Positions 45,334-57,830 of a stretch of 64,000 nucleotides of DNA are shown piece after piece. Positions within the stretch are counted from its first letter, which is position 1; the number at the start of each line of letters is the position of its first letter. This stretch comes from Ananas comosus (lineage: Eukaryota; Streptophyta; Magnoliopsida; Poales; Bromeliaceae): NCBI RefSeq assembly GCF_001540865.1, contig NC_033632.1, positions 5,455,619 through 5,519,618 on the forward strand, written 5' to 3'. Below the pieces are notes generated by a model that did not search any database, had not been told where the DNA came from, and saw only the letters and a list, made by a program, of their open reading frames with translations. Made by a program: the position numbers and the translations under genes.

Positions 45334-46628
45334 TATAGATTGAAAAATTTTGTCATGTTTTAATTAATCGCATAATAAGACTTTCATCCCTTTTCCTCAC
45401 TGCTCTTCAATCACATGAAGGCAAATGACTTTCAAGGAGTTTCATAGAAAGGAAGATTAGAGAAGGGTTAGTTTTTTTTTTTTTATCCTCGTGTCCCAAA
45501 TTCCATACTGATCTTATTACAAATATAAAGGAAGAGTACAGATTACTGGTATGAGAATATATGAGATTTGTATCAGTGTAGAAGTTAGAATCCTAGAGAT
45601 AGAGCCCAGCTAACTATTGATTAATGGATTTGGTGCTTATTGTAAAACGAAGGCGGGGACTAGCACGAGCAAGATGGCTAAAGCCATCCTACAATTAACA
45701 TTGAATACGAGTGAGTAGGCTCCGACGAAAGCGAGCCAATAATACTGGTAGATTAAGTTCATCCCATACAAGTGCAAATAATATTGGTGAACGCAATTTG
45801 ACTATGATTTGCAGGAAGAGTTGAGAAATGGATATATTCCCATATTACTCATAAGATCACCAAAAAGTTGAGAAATGGATTTCCATATTTGCTGATGAGC
45901 ATTACTTTTGCCATAAGGATTATAAACATGCTGCATGTACAACTTCAAAGGAAATAACAGAGTTGGTCAATCAGATCACAAGGGTATCAAGTTGACTACG
46001 CCACAGAAAAAATGTTGGATTCAGAATAAGAGTATTCTTCTCGTTAGAAATAAATTCAGGATAACGTATATCATCTAAACCTGCGAAAATAGCCTTCGAG
46101 AACCGTATGTTCGAAGAACGTTTAAGATGCTTTTTCAAGTAAGATAATTATTTTTTTGTTTTGAGAAATCAAATAAGTAATTATTGAGATCTAGAGTAAT
46201 TAACATGAACCAAATGTTTGTAACATGACGACCTGGATGAATCGGAAAACTGAATTAGCTAGAATACAGAGATTAGACAAAAAAGGCGAATCATCATTGA
46301 GGGAGAACAATCAAAATCTAAATATTTTTTATCACTACCAGAGAGAATGATCTATGTTTTTTTATTTTATATTTAATACTTTTTCTTATGTTTGAGCTTG
46401 AGGGTTTTTTTTTTTATAAACTTAAAATGTGCAATTGAATTAAATGGGAGAAACCAGGAAAAAATATTATTAGTCACTCCTCTCGGCGGAAGAGTACGTA
46501 GGTTGTATTCACATTATTTGGCAAATCATATTTACAAATCTGCACTTAATAGACAAACACATTAACATCCAAAAGAAAAAAAAAAACAAATTAACATCCG
46601 ATAATATTTTCTTTTTCGCCAAGCACCC
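45334..46628. other. Gene-free downstream flank of the neprosin gene
   Basis: AT-rich sequence between the LTR-like block and the neprosin stop codon. No ORF or repeat recognised; the part nearest 46628 presumably holds the gene's 3' UTR. Confidence 0.5.
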
Positions 46629-47006
46629 CTACTTATCACAGCTAGGGCCACCAGGGCCCCCGTAGAGTATGTAATATCCGAAATGGTTTTTTGCTTCTCC
46701 CAATCCCTTATAGCCGTAGCATTTCGGATGAGTCACTACGCTGCCCGACGGCGGGGCGTAAATTAGCTCACCGGTGAAGCCTACGGTTAAATATTCGCGG
46801 ATCATGCCTGCAAATTTGACGCCGGAATCTACGTTGCGGCCGCTTCCCATCTGCGTGGTTGTGTGCTTCCCCCCGGGATTGGTGGTTTTGACCAGCCCTC
46901 CCCACATGGTGTAATCGGCCTGCCCGAAGTCGCTGAAACTGTCGTCGAGGATGTAACCAACGTCCTCGTCACCGAATGCGATCCACCACTTGGGTAGCGC
47001 GCCATC
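46629..47006 (-). CDS. Neprosin-like gene, last exon
   Basis: Acceptor TTGTGTTTGCAG at 47007, then 125 codons and TAG at 46629-46631. Contains DGALPKWWIAFGDEDVGYI, MWGGLV and HTTTQMGSG, and ends YYILYGGPGGPSCDK. Confidence 0.9.
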   Translation of the reverse strand, partial: DGALPKWWIAFGDEDVGYILDDSFSDFGQADYTMWGGLVKTTNPGGKHTTTQMGSGRNVDSGVKFAGMIREYLTVGFTGELIYAPPSGSVVTHPKCYGYKGLGEAKNHFGYYILYGGPGGPSCDK

Positions 47007-47865
47007 CTGCAAACACAGTTGTGCGCCCAGGCAGCCATGTATTGTTTATGAATGAATGAAAGATAGTTTGAGTTGTCAGAGAACGGTGCTGTTTTATAAA
47101 TTTTAGCTAGAGTACTTGCCCGGTGAATGCCAACTGCGATGGATACTGCTATACCGCCCGGTTGGGAGGCAGACGGAGGAGTAGCGCCAAAGACGAGATG
47201 ATCACTAGTCTGGATGAATCCACCGCAGTCAAAATTCCAGCAAGTCTTGTGCCCTTGAGCGTCGTTCTGCACCCCACCAACAATCCATCTACATTAGCTC
47301 TTACTTTTTAAAGTGCAAACATCAATGCGACAAAGTGTACGTACTAAACAGCCGGTAAACGCATGATCATGATTTTTTGAGAGCAAGTAACGGGTTAGCA
47401 TGCTGAAAATGTCCCACCGTCTGTTAATGTCACTGTCATTTAGAACTAAATTTTTGATAGTTTAAATTTTTAGAATAATAAATTATTTGATTTATAGTAT
47501 TTAAAAAAGAGGCCTTGATATACAGAAAAGGATCACATTTATAAGTTTCCAAAATTTGTTATTGTTTATATTATTTTGTTACTATAATGTAGGGATGTCA
47601 ATGAGCCGAACACGAACGAGCAAGCTAGGACTGGCTCATGTTCGGCTCACTTTCATAAACGAGCGATCTCGAGCTGGCTCATTAAAATATCAAGCCAAAA
47701 AATTCAGCTCGTGTTTGTCTCGTTTATTAATGAACGACACGAGCTAGCTCATTAAAATATCAAGCCAAAAAATTCAGCTCGTGTTCGCCTCGTTTATTAA
47801 TGAGCCGAACACGAGCTAGCTCACGAACAAAAGCTAAAAGATTAGAAATGATATATATATATAAT

Positions 47866-47907
<42 letters not shown>

Positions 47908-50900
47908 ATATAAATTTTCGAGATTTTTCCGTTAAATTTTAATTTATTGGTTGAAACTTTACACATAAATTGTTATTTTTATATTGAGTTGGGTTTATAT
48001 TATATTAGGTTGGACTAAAAATCAAATTTATATATATATATATATATATATTATATAATATATATATATATAGTATATATATATATATGTATTCGAGCCA
48101 TTATCAAGCTGAACACGAGCGAGCTGATCCTAACTTGTATTGTTGATTCGTTTATTAAATAAGCCGAAAAACTCAGCTCGTATTTAGGTTGTTTACGAAA
48201 CGAGCTCGCTCGCTCGCGAACAACGAGCTCTGTTATTTTGAGCTTATTTTGAGCTGAACATGAGCTCGCTCGCAAACAACAAGGGGAATTGCCACCCCCA
48301 AACGAATACCATGGCATTAGCCATGGTGGCACGACGGAGATGCATCATTATACGCCAATGCTGCGTACATTAGTACCGTTAATTACAGTGCGCCAGTCGC
48401 GACAGCAAAATTTAATTAAATCAATTAAAAATTTTAAAATTAAGAATTGTAATAAAAAAATTAAAAGTCTGAAAACTAAAATATTATCTTTTTTCTTTTA
48501 TTGGAGAACGACGAAAGCAATTTTATCCTTTTTGAAGCCTTGAAGGTAATCATGGTTATTATTTTATTAAAAAAATAACAACAGATCGAAAAATGAAAAC
48601 ATATCTTCTCAACTATAGCATTTTATAGTTGTATATTTGAACTTTTAGTTCCGACAACTAAATCCTATAAGCTTTATGAAAATATTTTTGTAGGCTCTTC
48701 CCCTCAATGTAAGTTACTAATTAGATGTCTGTTTTTAATTACTTATATTATATATATAATTTTGTAAAGCTTTAAAACACGAAAACATACATTTCTTTTA
48801 TATTAACATATATAGGAAAAAGACATTAAAAATTAATGATAGGACCCATTTTTCGATTTCAATTCTTAATTGTCATAACTAGAAAAGAAAAACTTTTTAA
48901 ATTTTTTAAAAATATACAAAATTATCTGCGAGATATACGATCAAAATGACTCTTTAATTAGTAATTTCACCTGGAGAGAGATACATTTGAAATTAACAAA
49001 TTTATGAGCTCTAAGTGGTAAAGTTTAAATTCAGTAGTATGTTATCAAAAGTGGTATAGTTTAGGGGGTCTTTGTACTTATCTCACACAGAAGAAATATT
49101 AGGAAAGGACTTACAGTCCAGGCCAAGTACAATCTTGGTTTTGTATCTCCGTAGAGAAGAGGATTGGCCTGCAAAATACAACACAACATATACGTAGTGA
49201 GAACCCTTGCCTAACGCAAAATGAATCATCTTTTCTTAACAAATAAGAGATATACTCTATAGCTGCTTTTGGTTCAGATATAAGTAAGAACTATTTATTT
49301 CAGAACTAGTAGGTATAAATTCAGATATAAACAATAACCAGACCAATTTAGTGTTTGGAAGAAAATTAGATTGTTCATTTAAATAAGGTAAATGGTATTT
49401 GAATGGTTAGATTGAAACAAGATGAATAAGAATTATAATTTCAGATTAAAATACTTTGTCTAATTAATTTACATCAAAATAATAATTAAAAATAATTTAA
49501 TAAATTAATAAATTTATTAACTATGAATATTGTATAAGATAATAAAAATCGATTAATTAATTAATTATAAAAAATAATTTAACTTTTCAATTAATTAGTA
49601 AATTATTTTAGGCAGATAACTAGTAAAATAAATTAATTAGATTAATAAAAATATTAATAGTTGATTAATATAAATATTAGTTTATGGATAATAAATATAT
49701 TAAATTATTAATAATTAATTAGCTAATTAATACTAAGTAATAAATAAATTAATAACTTTATTATTAAGCAATGAATAATGATTTAAATATACTAATTAGA
49801 TTAATTAATAATTTAATATCATAATAATTAAAATTAAATTTTTATTTTAATTAATCTTGTTCCCACTTGGGAACAAGTTTGTTCTAAGAAAAAAGGTGCA
49901 TGGAATACTAGTTTCGGACTTATACCGGATTATACTAGCTTATTTTAGAGATCCAAAAACTACTACTTTCGGATATAGAAATTTACGTTTGGAAATAAAG
50001 AGAGGAACAAGGACTTATTCTCCCATGTTCCCAAACCAAACGCTGCATATAATCTCTTTCAATTTTATGACAAACAGTGAAATCATCCGTGTTAAAGATT
50101 TTCTGTGTTGTTTTTTGATGTTAATTTCTCCGTGTTGTTAAAGGAGAAAAAATTGTATGAAAGCTCAGCGCATTAAGGTAGTCTATACAGAATTTTTTTA
50201 AAAAAACCCTTCTTTCTAATTTTTCTTCTATATAATTTCAAGAAAAACTAGTTTTTTTAAATTTTTTTCCAAAATTTAAGAAACCTAGTATTTTTTTAAA
50301 ATTTTCTTTTAAAAATGAAAACATTAATTTTTTTATAAAATATAAACAAAAATTTAAAAAAAAAATAAATTATTTTAAACCAAGCTGGTGAAAAATTGAA
50401 AATTGGGTTTTCAAAGAAAAACCATTTTGTCCTTAAACTTTTCCATGATTTCTGAGGATGGGGCTGCTTTGTTCTTTGGAATAGTCTGATAAAAAAAAAG
50501 GTTTATGAGAAAAAAAAAAATGTAGGGTCTATTTGGTTCTTTGAAAAATAGTAGAAAACTGTATTCAGAGAAAAGAAAATTTGAAATTTTTTTCTTAGTT
50601 TTTGTTGTTTGGTTCGACGGAATAAAAAAAAAGTTTTACATGATACTTACAAACTGTTTATAATATAATAATAAATAAATAAATAAAAATAATTATAATT
50701 TTGAGTATATTATGGTACAAATAAAATAGTTTTAGACAGATGATGGAGATGGTTGGCACAATGGATAAAAGATTGAAATAATTATGCTACACAGCTTTGG
50801 GAGATAGATACGATGGTGAAAGATGCATATAATGATGGTTGAATGATAAACATATATTAATATATTAGAAGAGAGAAATTTTTTTTTTTTACTCCTGTAA

Positions 50901-52775
50901 ACGTCAATAAGAAAAATATTTTCGATTTTCAAAAAAAGTTTGAAAAATAAAAAAGAAAATTGTATGTGAAATATAGAAAATAATTTTTCAAAAATCTATT
51001 TTTCTTGCAAACCAAACACACAGAACTTTTTTTTTTTCACCCCAAACAAGTTTTCTCGGGTTTTTTTTCTAAGGACCCAAACTAGAAAAGTCCTTCCTAG
51101 TTTTCGTCCGTTTGGCTCTAAGAAAAATTAGATATTTTTACTGTTTTTAGATTTCATAAAATTTAGTACTTTCATTTTCCAAGTTTTTTCAAAAAATAAA
51201 AATACTAGTTTTTCACAAAATATAATTTTTTTCAAAATATTAGTTTTTCTTAAAACTAAATGAGTGAAAATCTGAAAAAACAAATTTCCATAAAAATCTT
51301 TTTTCTTGGAAAATTTTCATCCTGCTTTTTCACAAGGGTGTTTCTCAAAAAATTCTAAAAAGTTATTTTTTAGAAAAAAAATATTCATTAAAAGAATCTC
51401 ATTTTCATAGTTCTCATCTTCTGAATAAAAATTGGCAAACGAAAATATTTGTTTTGTATAAAATCAGGAAAAAAAATTATCCAAAAAAACTATTTTTTAT
51501 GAAAACCAAAGTAATGAGAAGTATTTTTTTTAATCAGAAAATAAAATTTTGAAATAGTTTTTGGTAGAGACGAAATTAGTGCAATGGCACGAAATTTTTA
51601 TCCTGCTTTTGAAATATTTTTGAAATATTTTCTTCATAACCGATGAATTTTTTGACACAAAGAATGCAAAGATACTAAGGACTCAATGGTAAAAAAAAAA
51701 ATAGGAATAAAAAATGAGTTTATTACTCCATTGGTTCTTAATCTTTACACCGTTTTTTAATTTGATCTCCAACATTTTTTTTTTTTGCAATCACGTTCCT
51801 AATCTATCGATTTCATCACAATTAAATTTCAGTCGTGAGATAAGTGTTAAAATCAATAAAAAATGCTACGTCAGCACCACCAGGAGGAGCCATGTCAGCG
51901 CCAACTAATTATACAAGATTTACTTACATCATTAGTCCCAAACATTTGCATCAATTTTTACTTGGATCCCCAACTTTTAAATTTTAATTTTAATTTTAAA
52001 TTATATTTTGAATTAAGTTATAAATTTACAACAATATTTTAATTAAAATTTTTGATTTTGCATTCAAATTTAAATTTTGATTTTGTTTTTAATTTTAAAT
52101 CAAAATTCACATTTTAAATTATAATTTTACTTTAATTTCAAACTTTGATTTCGAATTTCAAATTCAAAATGTGAATTTCAAAGTTTAAATTCAAATTTGG
52201 AAATGGAATAAAATCATAAATTTAAATTTAAATTTTGAATTCAAATTTAAAATTTAAAATCAAAATTTTGAATATAAATTTAAATTTAAATTTTGAATTC
52301 AAATTTAAAATTTAAAATCAAAATTTTGAATATAAATTTAAATTTAAATTTAGATTTCAAATTTAATTTAAATTTCAGTTTTTTAAATTTTTATTTTAAA
52401 TGCAATTTGAAAAATTAAAATCAAAATCAAAATTTTAAGTTTGATTCAAAATTTAGATTCAATTTAAAATTTGTATTTCAATTCAAAATTTTAATTCAGC
52501 TTTAAATCAAATTTGTACCTTTAAATTAAAATTCAATATTCTAATTTATCGTTGGTTTAAAATTTTAATTGTAACATTAATTTTAAATTTAAATTTAAAA
52601 CTTTGAATTTGTATTTTTAGAGACTAAAGTGAAAAATGTGCAAAGTTTAGGAATCAAAATTGACATATAAAAGAATGCCAAATATGTGCTAATGTGCTAA
52701 TTTCGTTAATTTTAATATTTTTTTTACCGGCCCAGACGTAATAATTATAGTAAAACCGAAAGGTATTGCCAAACA

Positions 52776-52817
<42 letters not shown>

Positions 52818-55454
52818 AAAAAAAAGAAGAAGTTAAAGACCAAAGTAAAATTCAGGGCTAAGGTTGGGGAACGGTGTAATTAATCCAATAAAAAATATTG
52901 AAGAATCAGATCGAGATTGACGGACCTGATTAACCTAGGCATTTTCCATCGCGAAAAGTAAAGTTAATTAAAAAGAGAAGAAGATCTGACCGTCCATCCA
53001 GCTGCGATCACATTTTGTACGTTTTGCGGAGGTTTATTGCGCGGCGCCCTTGCTTTGCCTGCGGTACTCGCGACAAGGATGAAATTGCTGGAAAATTCAT
53101 TTGGCTCCACGTGGATGTCCCACATATCGATGACTCCTTCCGCCCCATCGTAGGGACCTTTCGTGGTATACGCTATCGCCCACTTCGAATAAAAACATTA
53201 AAAAAAAAAAAAAGAAAAAAAAAAGAGAGGCAAATGTCACAGCCAAAATATTTTTTTATAGTGACTTAATTTCTAAGAAAGTATTCTGTCTAAAATTTCT
53301 CTTGAGCGTTTTAGAACCCTCTATGCGGATCTCAAAACCAATGGTGCGGATGTATAGTCATAGTTTTGGGAGCTGGTAGCTATTCTCCTTCTCTGTCTTG
53401 TAATTATACGCCACTTGGTGTCTTTTTCATTTATAGCCTGAATGGCGAGCGATCTATATAAAGTTGTGGCTTCCATCTCCTCTTATTAGAAAATGAGTTA
53501 TAATCTTCTTCTTATCCATATACGAAACATTCCTCAAACTCTTTTCTCTCTTGTACTTAGTCAGTCTTAGGGCGAGTAAATCCTGACTTAACGAGTTGAG
53601 AGGCAAGCTTGCTCACTTCGCGAAGGAAAGAGAGCGCCGCACAGGCTAGACACTGGGATTTCGCTTTATTCCGTGACACAAAGCTTATTTATTTGGTTGG
53701 TAGATAAAATATATTATTATTTCTGAAGTTGAACTTCAGCAAATTTTAAAGAACAAAAATATTTATGTTTGCAATTTTTTAACTGTCGAATCGTTTCAAA
53801 ATTCATACAATAAAATGTATTCCATTAAGTCTTTTTCTTTGTGATGCACGGATCTTGAGAATAGTCCGACAGTTAAAAATATCACAAGCACCTTGAGCTC
53901 ATGTGTGCTGAACTCAATTCATTATTTCTGCTAAAAAGGTGTAATAAATTAAAATACATTTTATTTACTTTCATATGTGATAACCCATTATGAAGATTGT
54001 ATAAATTTGATTAAGAAACGAGTTATACATTTGTAGAGCTTTAAGATTTTCACCAACCATGCACTTACTGAAACTGGGACGGTCTCCAAGACGCATAATG
54101 ATAAATGGCTCAAATCCAATCTAAAATTTTAAACTACCAGATGCACATACTGTACATACAATACATAAATTTTGTATCTAATAGGGGATTATTATTTTTA
54201 ACACATTCTTTTCATATGTGCTTAACGCCACCAGCATATAGCACAAATCCAATATAATTGTACGAAATTCACGTATTAAAGATGCAGCTAACAAGTACAA
54301 TCTAGATTTAAATATTAGGTGATTATTAGTTTTAACACATTCTTTTGATATGTGCTTAACGCCACTCGCATGTAGTACAAACACAATATAATTGTATGAA
54401 ATTCACGCACTAAACATGCAGCAAACAAGTGCAATCTAAATTTAGAATATGTGAATTTAGCTATGATATCATGTTAAACAAGTCATATGTACGCAATCCA
54501 ATAACTCAAGCTTATAGGTAGAAATATTCTTCATGTTATGCAGAGAGTAAAATTAATTTGTGTTCTATATCAAACACTATATATATATATATATATTCGG
54601 GATAATTGCTTATATAACTTTCAAAATTTGAAAATATTTAATTTACGTTTACTTTTTTTTTTTTTCTAATACACTTATCATATGTTCCTCCGTTATTTAA
54701 AAGTACCTCCGCAATTACCACCCGTTAAGTTATTTGGAGTTAAAGATGAGTTAAGTGTCTAGCAGAGTTAAAAAAAATTAAAATATTTTTTTTGTCTTTA
54801 ACTTAAAAGTAAATAAGAAAAGCTTGTGATAATAATAGAAAAGTACGTATATTTGAAAAGACAAAAAATCAAATACCTCTTTTGCCCCTAATTTAAGGGC
54901 AAAGAAGAAAAGTTAGTGATAGTAAAATAATATATTGAAAACGATAAAATAGTAATTTTATAGATATAACGATTATTGTTAACCGTTTATTAACGGGATT
55001 TAACTCTAATAGGAGCATTTGAAATAACTTGAAATGTAAAAAAAAAATATTTTTAATATTAGCCTTTTAAGAAAAATAAATTAGAAAATCAAGAACTTTC
55101 TGGAGTGAACAAGCATATATATTATTCTTGGCATATAAAACATGCACGCTGAGTTACCTCCGCATTATGTTGAAAATCATCCATTGTTTCAAAGCCACCA
55201 CTTTTGGGGAATGGAAACATGAAGTCCGTGGCAATGCTGGTGTTCCGGGGAGGAGTCCTCAGAATAGGAACCGTTCCTCTGGGGCAGCTTCCACTCTTTT
55301 GCCACTCCTGCTCAAATGGTTTTAAAGATTTACCAGAAACTCTCGCCGCCCGCTTCGAGGGTTGCATCTGAATTGTGTGATTCTGCAGCAGAGGGTTGTT
55401 GAAAGCCGGTTGCTTGTAGATGTCGAAGCAGTCGACGATATCACCGTTTTCGCT
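46629..55454 (-). CDS. Neprosin-family (DUF239) peptidase-like gene, five exons, 5' end missing
   Basis: Five exons join in phase 0 to give 355 residues plus stop: 55454-55158, 53182-52991, 49168-49115, 47266-47120 and 47006-46629. The first carries the neprosin activation-peptide pattern (DIVDCFDIYKQPAFNNPLL, NHTIQMQPS). The rest is the neprosin domain (WAIAYTTKGPYDGAEGVIDM, NEFSS, PLLYGDTKPRLY, CWNFDCGGFIQTS, WWIAFGDEDVGYI, TTTQMGSG), ending in GGPGGPSCDK. Characterised members are secreted glutamate peptidases that cleave after proline, named from a pitcher-plant digestive enzyme; most plant relatives are unstudied. A signal peptide exon is expected upstream but was not identified. The usual WGGE motif reads WGGL, so activity is doubtful. 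Introns hold several small repeats. Expression cannot be judged. Confidence 0.85.
47120..47266 (-). CDS. Neprosin-like gene, fourth coding exon
   Basis: 49 codons, NDAQGHKTCWNF to SIAVGIHR. The acceptor is GGGGTGCAG. The donor is GC: CACCGG|GCAAGT. Only the GC donor keeps the reading frame into the last exon. Confidence 0.85.
47592..48285. repeat. Fold-back repeat with AGCTCG words and AT microsatellites (intron)
   Basis: Repeated GAACACGAGC / GAGCTAGCTC / CAGCTCGTGTT words on both strands. A unit of about 63 bases is duplicated at about 47694-47820 (AAAATATCAAGCCAAAAAATTCAGC). (TA)n lies at 47850-47905 and 48026-48090. A non-coding inverted-repeat element in intron 3. Confidence 0.6.
49115..49168 (-). 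CDS. Neprosin-like gene, third coding exon
   Basis: A short exon of 18 codons, ANPLLYGDTKPRLYLAWT, between acceptor TATTTTGCAG and donor GTAAGT. The LYGD...R...WT pattern is a family hallmark. Confidence 0.85.
49262..50046. mobile_element. Candidate MITE in a neprosin intron
   Basis: Ends GCTGCTTTTGGTT and, inverted, GCAGCGTTTGGTT (11 of 13 matching), with a very AT-rich interior and ATA on both sides. The superfamily is unclear. Confidence 0.45.
50160..52870. other. Intron: homopolymer-rich, A/T-tract sequence
   Basis: Positions 50200-51560 are dominated by A and T runs. Positions 51960-52620 consist almost entirely of AAATTT/TTTAAA/GAATTT words with two near-identical about 60-base units (52225-52345). 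Positions 52776-52835 are an A-run of more than 50. Matching ends around 51715-51765 and 52845-52890 (ATTACTCC/ATTACACCG) suggest a large inverted-repeat element around the AT core. Confidence 0.5.
52991..53182 (-). CDS. Neprosin-like gene, second coding exon
   Basis: 64 codons, WAIAYTTKGPYDGAEG to VIAAGWT; acceptor ATTCGAAG, donor ACG|GTCAGA. It includes NEFSS, where the family has a conserved glutamate. Confidence 0.85.
53260..53690 (+). repeat. Possible LTR/promoter-like remnant in intron 1
   Basis: Contains CTATATAAAG at 53454-53463 followed by a pyrimidine-rich leader and a GGCGAGTAAATCCTGAC segment, like the R-U5 area of plant retroelements. No termini recognised; a weak call. Confidence 0.3.
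54186..54445. repeat. Tandem duplication of about 130 bp in intron 1
   Basis: Two adjacent units share GATTATTA, TTAACACATTCTTTT, ATATGTGCTTAACGCCA, ATATAATTGTA and GAAATTCACG in the same order, with scattered substitutions. Confidence 0.8.
55158..55454 (-). CDS. Neprosin-like gene, first recognised exon (activation peptide)
   Basis: 99 codons from SENGDIVDCFDIYKQ to DDFQHNAE, acceptor CTTGGACAG and donor GAG|GTAACT. It covers the activation-peptide domain and the start of the mature region (GTVPILRTP). Confidence 0.85.
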
Positions 55455-57600
55455 CTGTCCAAGTCAAAAACTTCAATTTGTTTTACGTGCTTCTTCGAAA
55501 TATGATCTTCCTGTGCTTGAATGATCTCACTTAAATACCTCTCGTTTGGCTCTCTCTAAATATAGAAGAGTTCATAAGAATGGAAACTCTATTTCTATAA
55601 AATCTAGAGAAATGCATACATCTCATGAAAATAAAAAAAAAGAAGCTACTGTTCTTTATTAACAACAAATATGGGAGTATAAAAGTAATCATATTATATA
55701 TGCAACCTGTTGAGCCGGTAGTAACATGCATGCTGCATGCTAAATGTAGAGGCACTAGCGCGACAAATTATGGTATGGATTTTGTTCACCATATTAGCCC
55801 TGAATCATGAATTTTATATCTTTCCATCTATTTCTATTTTTTTTAACATTTGTCTCATTTTTTACGAAAGGGGAAAAAAAAGATTCCGATTGCGTGCATT
55901 TCTTATGCAAATTTGTGGATCATTATTGCATCAATTTGATAGTGCAGTGTTTTACTCTTTTATAGTTTTTGTTTCTGTGAAAATTTGTAGTTAAAACTTG
56001 CTAAATATTTGGAGACAGCCTATGCGATAAATTCAAAATAAAATAAAATTTCAGTGGGTACAATACTATATTTTGAATCGCAGAAAATATGTATGCATGC
56101 CCTATATCACAAGAGAATTTTTTCTGGTTTTGTCAAACATACTTATTAAGGAAAAAAAAAATTAAGGCACTATAAACCGTATTTTGTGCATTTACTAAAA
56201 TAAATCAATAAATTGTTATACTAATTTACATTCTACTCATAAATCAAATATAAATGTTTAAGTATAAGAAATTTGAAGACTTAATTGAATGACCATGCTA
56301 ATGTAATTAATTGAATTCTTCAAATTTTTAATACTTAACATTTAATCAATTAAATCAACATGAGTATAAGGTACTAATCGTACAACTTTAAATAGCAGTT
56401 GCCTTTATAAGAGATTTCCACATAACTGGAAATAATCACATGATTGTGGTCTATTTAAGTATCTCTCAAAAATTTACTGTTTGAAATTAAAATTTTAGGC
56501 CAAATTTGGTAAACTTTATATGCCGCTGGGGAGATGTTATATTAATAAGGAAAAGAAAATGTCAATTTCAAAAGAGTTGTTTATCTTTCACCAAACAATA
56601 TAATTAACTTTAAAACATTCCAAACAAAAATATATTATTCCTGAACGAAGTTTCTATTGAATTCTAGTAACTTACATTTGATTCCGGAAAGCATGTAAAC
56701 GTCATTGCTTTACAGGTCTTGTTAAAAAAAGAAAGTTACGGGCATGCCTATCTTGCCATAACAATTTAGGATATCAGAAAAAAAGCAAAGAAAAAGATAA
56801 TGATCATATATATAAAAGACCCAGGTTAATTTCATGTGCAATTTTTTAAATGTGAAATAACGTAGACATACTCTCTCTTGTATTTCAACACAGCTAAACC
56901 CAATTTTTTTTATCTCAGCAGGTAAACTGAAGCAAAATTTATATCTAAGCATATCCAAGGCAACTGAACAAAAAGAAAAATAAAAGGAAAAGAAAAAAAT
57001 CACGCAAACTAAAGCAAACTTTATATCTGAGCAAATCCAAAGCAATAAAAAGTTTATAAAAAAAATCCAAAAAAGCAAGACATCCATACATAGGTTAGAA
57101 TGCTTTTTACAATACCAATGACTTGATGCTCGTAGATTTTTAGCTTTTGGATGAAGATTTGTAAGGTTGCAATGATAATGATTCTTTTACAGTTTAGTCG
57201 GTGATCGGTGAAATAGTATAATTTAAAAAGTAAAATTGATTAAAAAAATAGATTTAATAATAAAAAAGTTGATAGTACCGAATAGTTGTTGCTACTAGAA
57301 GGATCCTAACCGGACCATATATATTATATATTAAAGAGAAATGTAAAGTTTATACTTAAAAAAAGATATGCAGTACGTATAACCTCTCATTCAAAAATGC
57401 CTAGCACTTAACTAATTTTTTTTTTGTTTCAGCACTTCTGAGTTAACAACACCAAAATAGCAATTTCTAGTAGCCTTACCGAACTTTTGTTTTGATTGAA
57501 AACTAGTAGAAAAATGATAAGTCCGCAGCCAAAAGGTTTTAGTTAAAAGAAAAAAAAAAAGAGAAAGGAAATAATAACACGAGTGGAGAAAGAATGATCT
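55455..57600 (-). other. Upstream part of the neprosin locus, signal-peptide exon not found
   Basis: AT-rich sequence with no convincing coding exon. A 42-bp candidate exon is listed at 56676. A hydrophobic minus-strand frame at 57087-56722 is low-complexity and contains an internal duplication of about 75 bp, so it is not accepted. Confidence 0.4.
56676..56717 (-). CDS. Possible small upstream neprosin exon
   Basis: Acceptor CTTTCTTTTTTTAACAAG, 14 codons, donor AAT|GTAAGT, phase 0 with the next exon. The splice signals are good, but the peptide (TCKAMTFTCFPESN) has no clear family match. Confidence 0.25.
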
Positions 57601-57830
57601 TTTGATGCCAATGTTGTGGTATCACTGTTGGGATCCGGATGGATCGTCCGTCATGCGTTATCAGCAAATATGCACGAAAAATAAAAAAAACACCGAACGA
57701 ACGGTAAGAAATAAATATAGAAAAAAAAAATCAAAATTTACGTAATTCGACAATTACATACGTCCACGAGAAGAACGAGAGAGATGCATTTCACTATATG
57801 AAGAAATAGAAGTACAAGTTAAACCTTATG
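57601..57830 (-). repeat. Decayed Copia LTR end fragment
   Basis: TGGTATCACTGTTGGGATCCGG at 57616 followed by ACGTAATTCGACAATTACATACGTCCACGAG, the arrangement found at the LTR/PBS edge of many plant Copia elements. No body remains. Confidence 0.35.

Noticed and set aside
46829..47272. Continuous 147-residue minus-strand ORF through 47007-47119
   Set aside because: It reads through the GC-AG intron and then out of frame in the last exon; only its first 49 codons are neprosin.
52776..52835. Long A-run as the poly(A) tail of a LINE or SINE
   Set aside because: No LINE ORF, SINE A/B boxes or flanking TSD could be found, and the region is A/T-tract rich throughout.
53015..53269. Plus-strand ORF of 84 residues
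   Set aside because: It is the antisense shadow of the real minus-strand neprosin exon 52991-53182.
56722..57087. Hydrophobic minus-strand ORF as the neprosin signal-peptide exon
   Set aside because: It is low-complexity, contains an internal duplication, and has no donor placing it in frame with the next exon or any propeptide motif.
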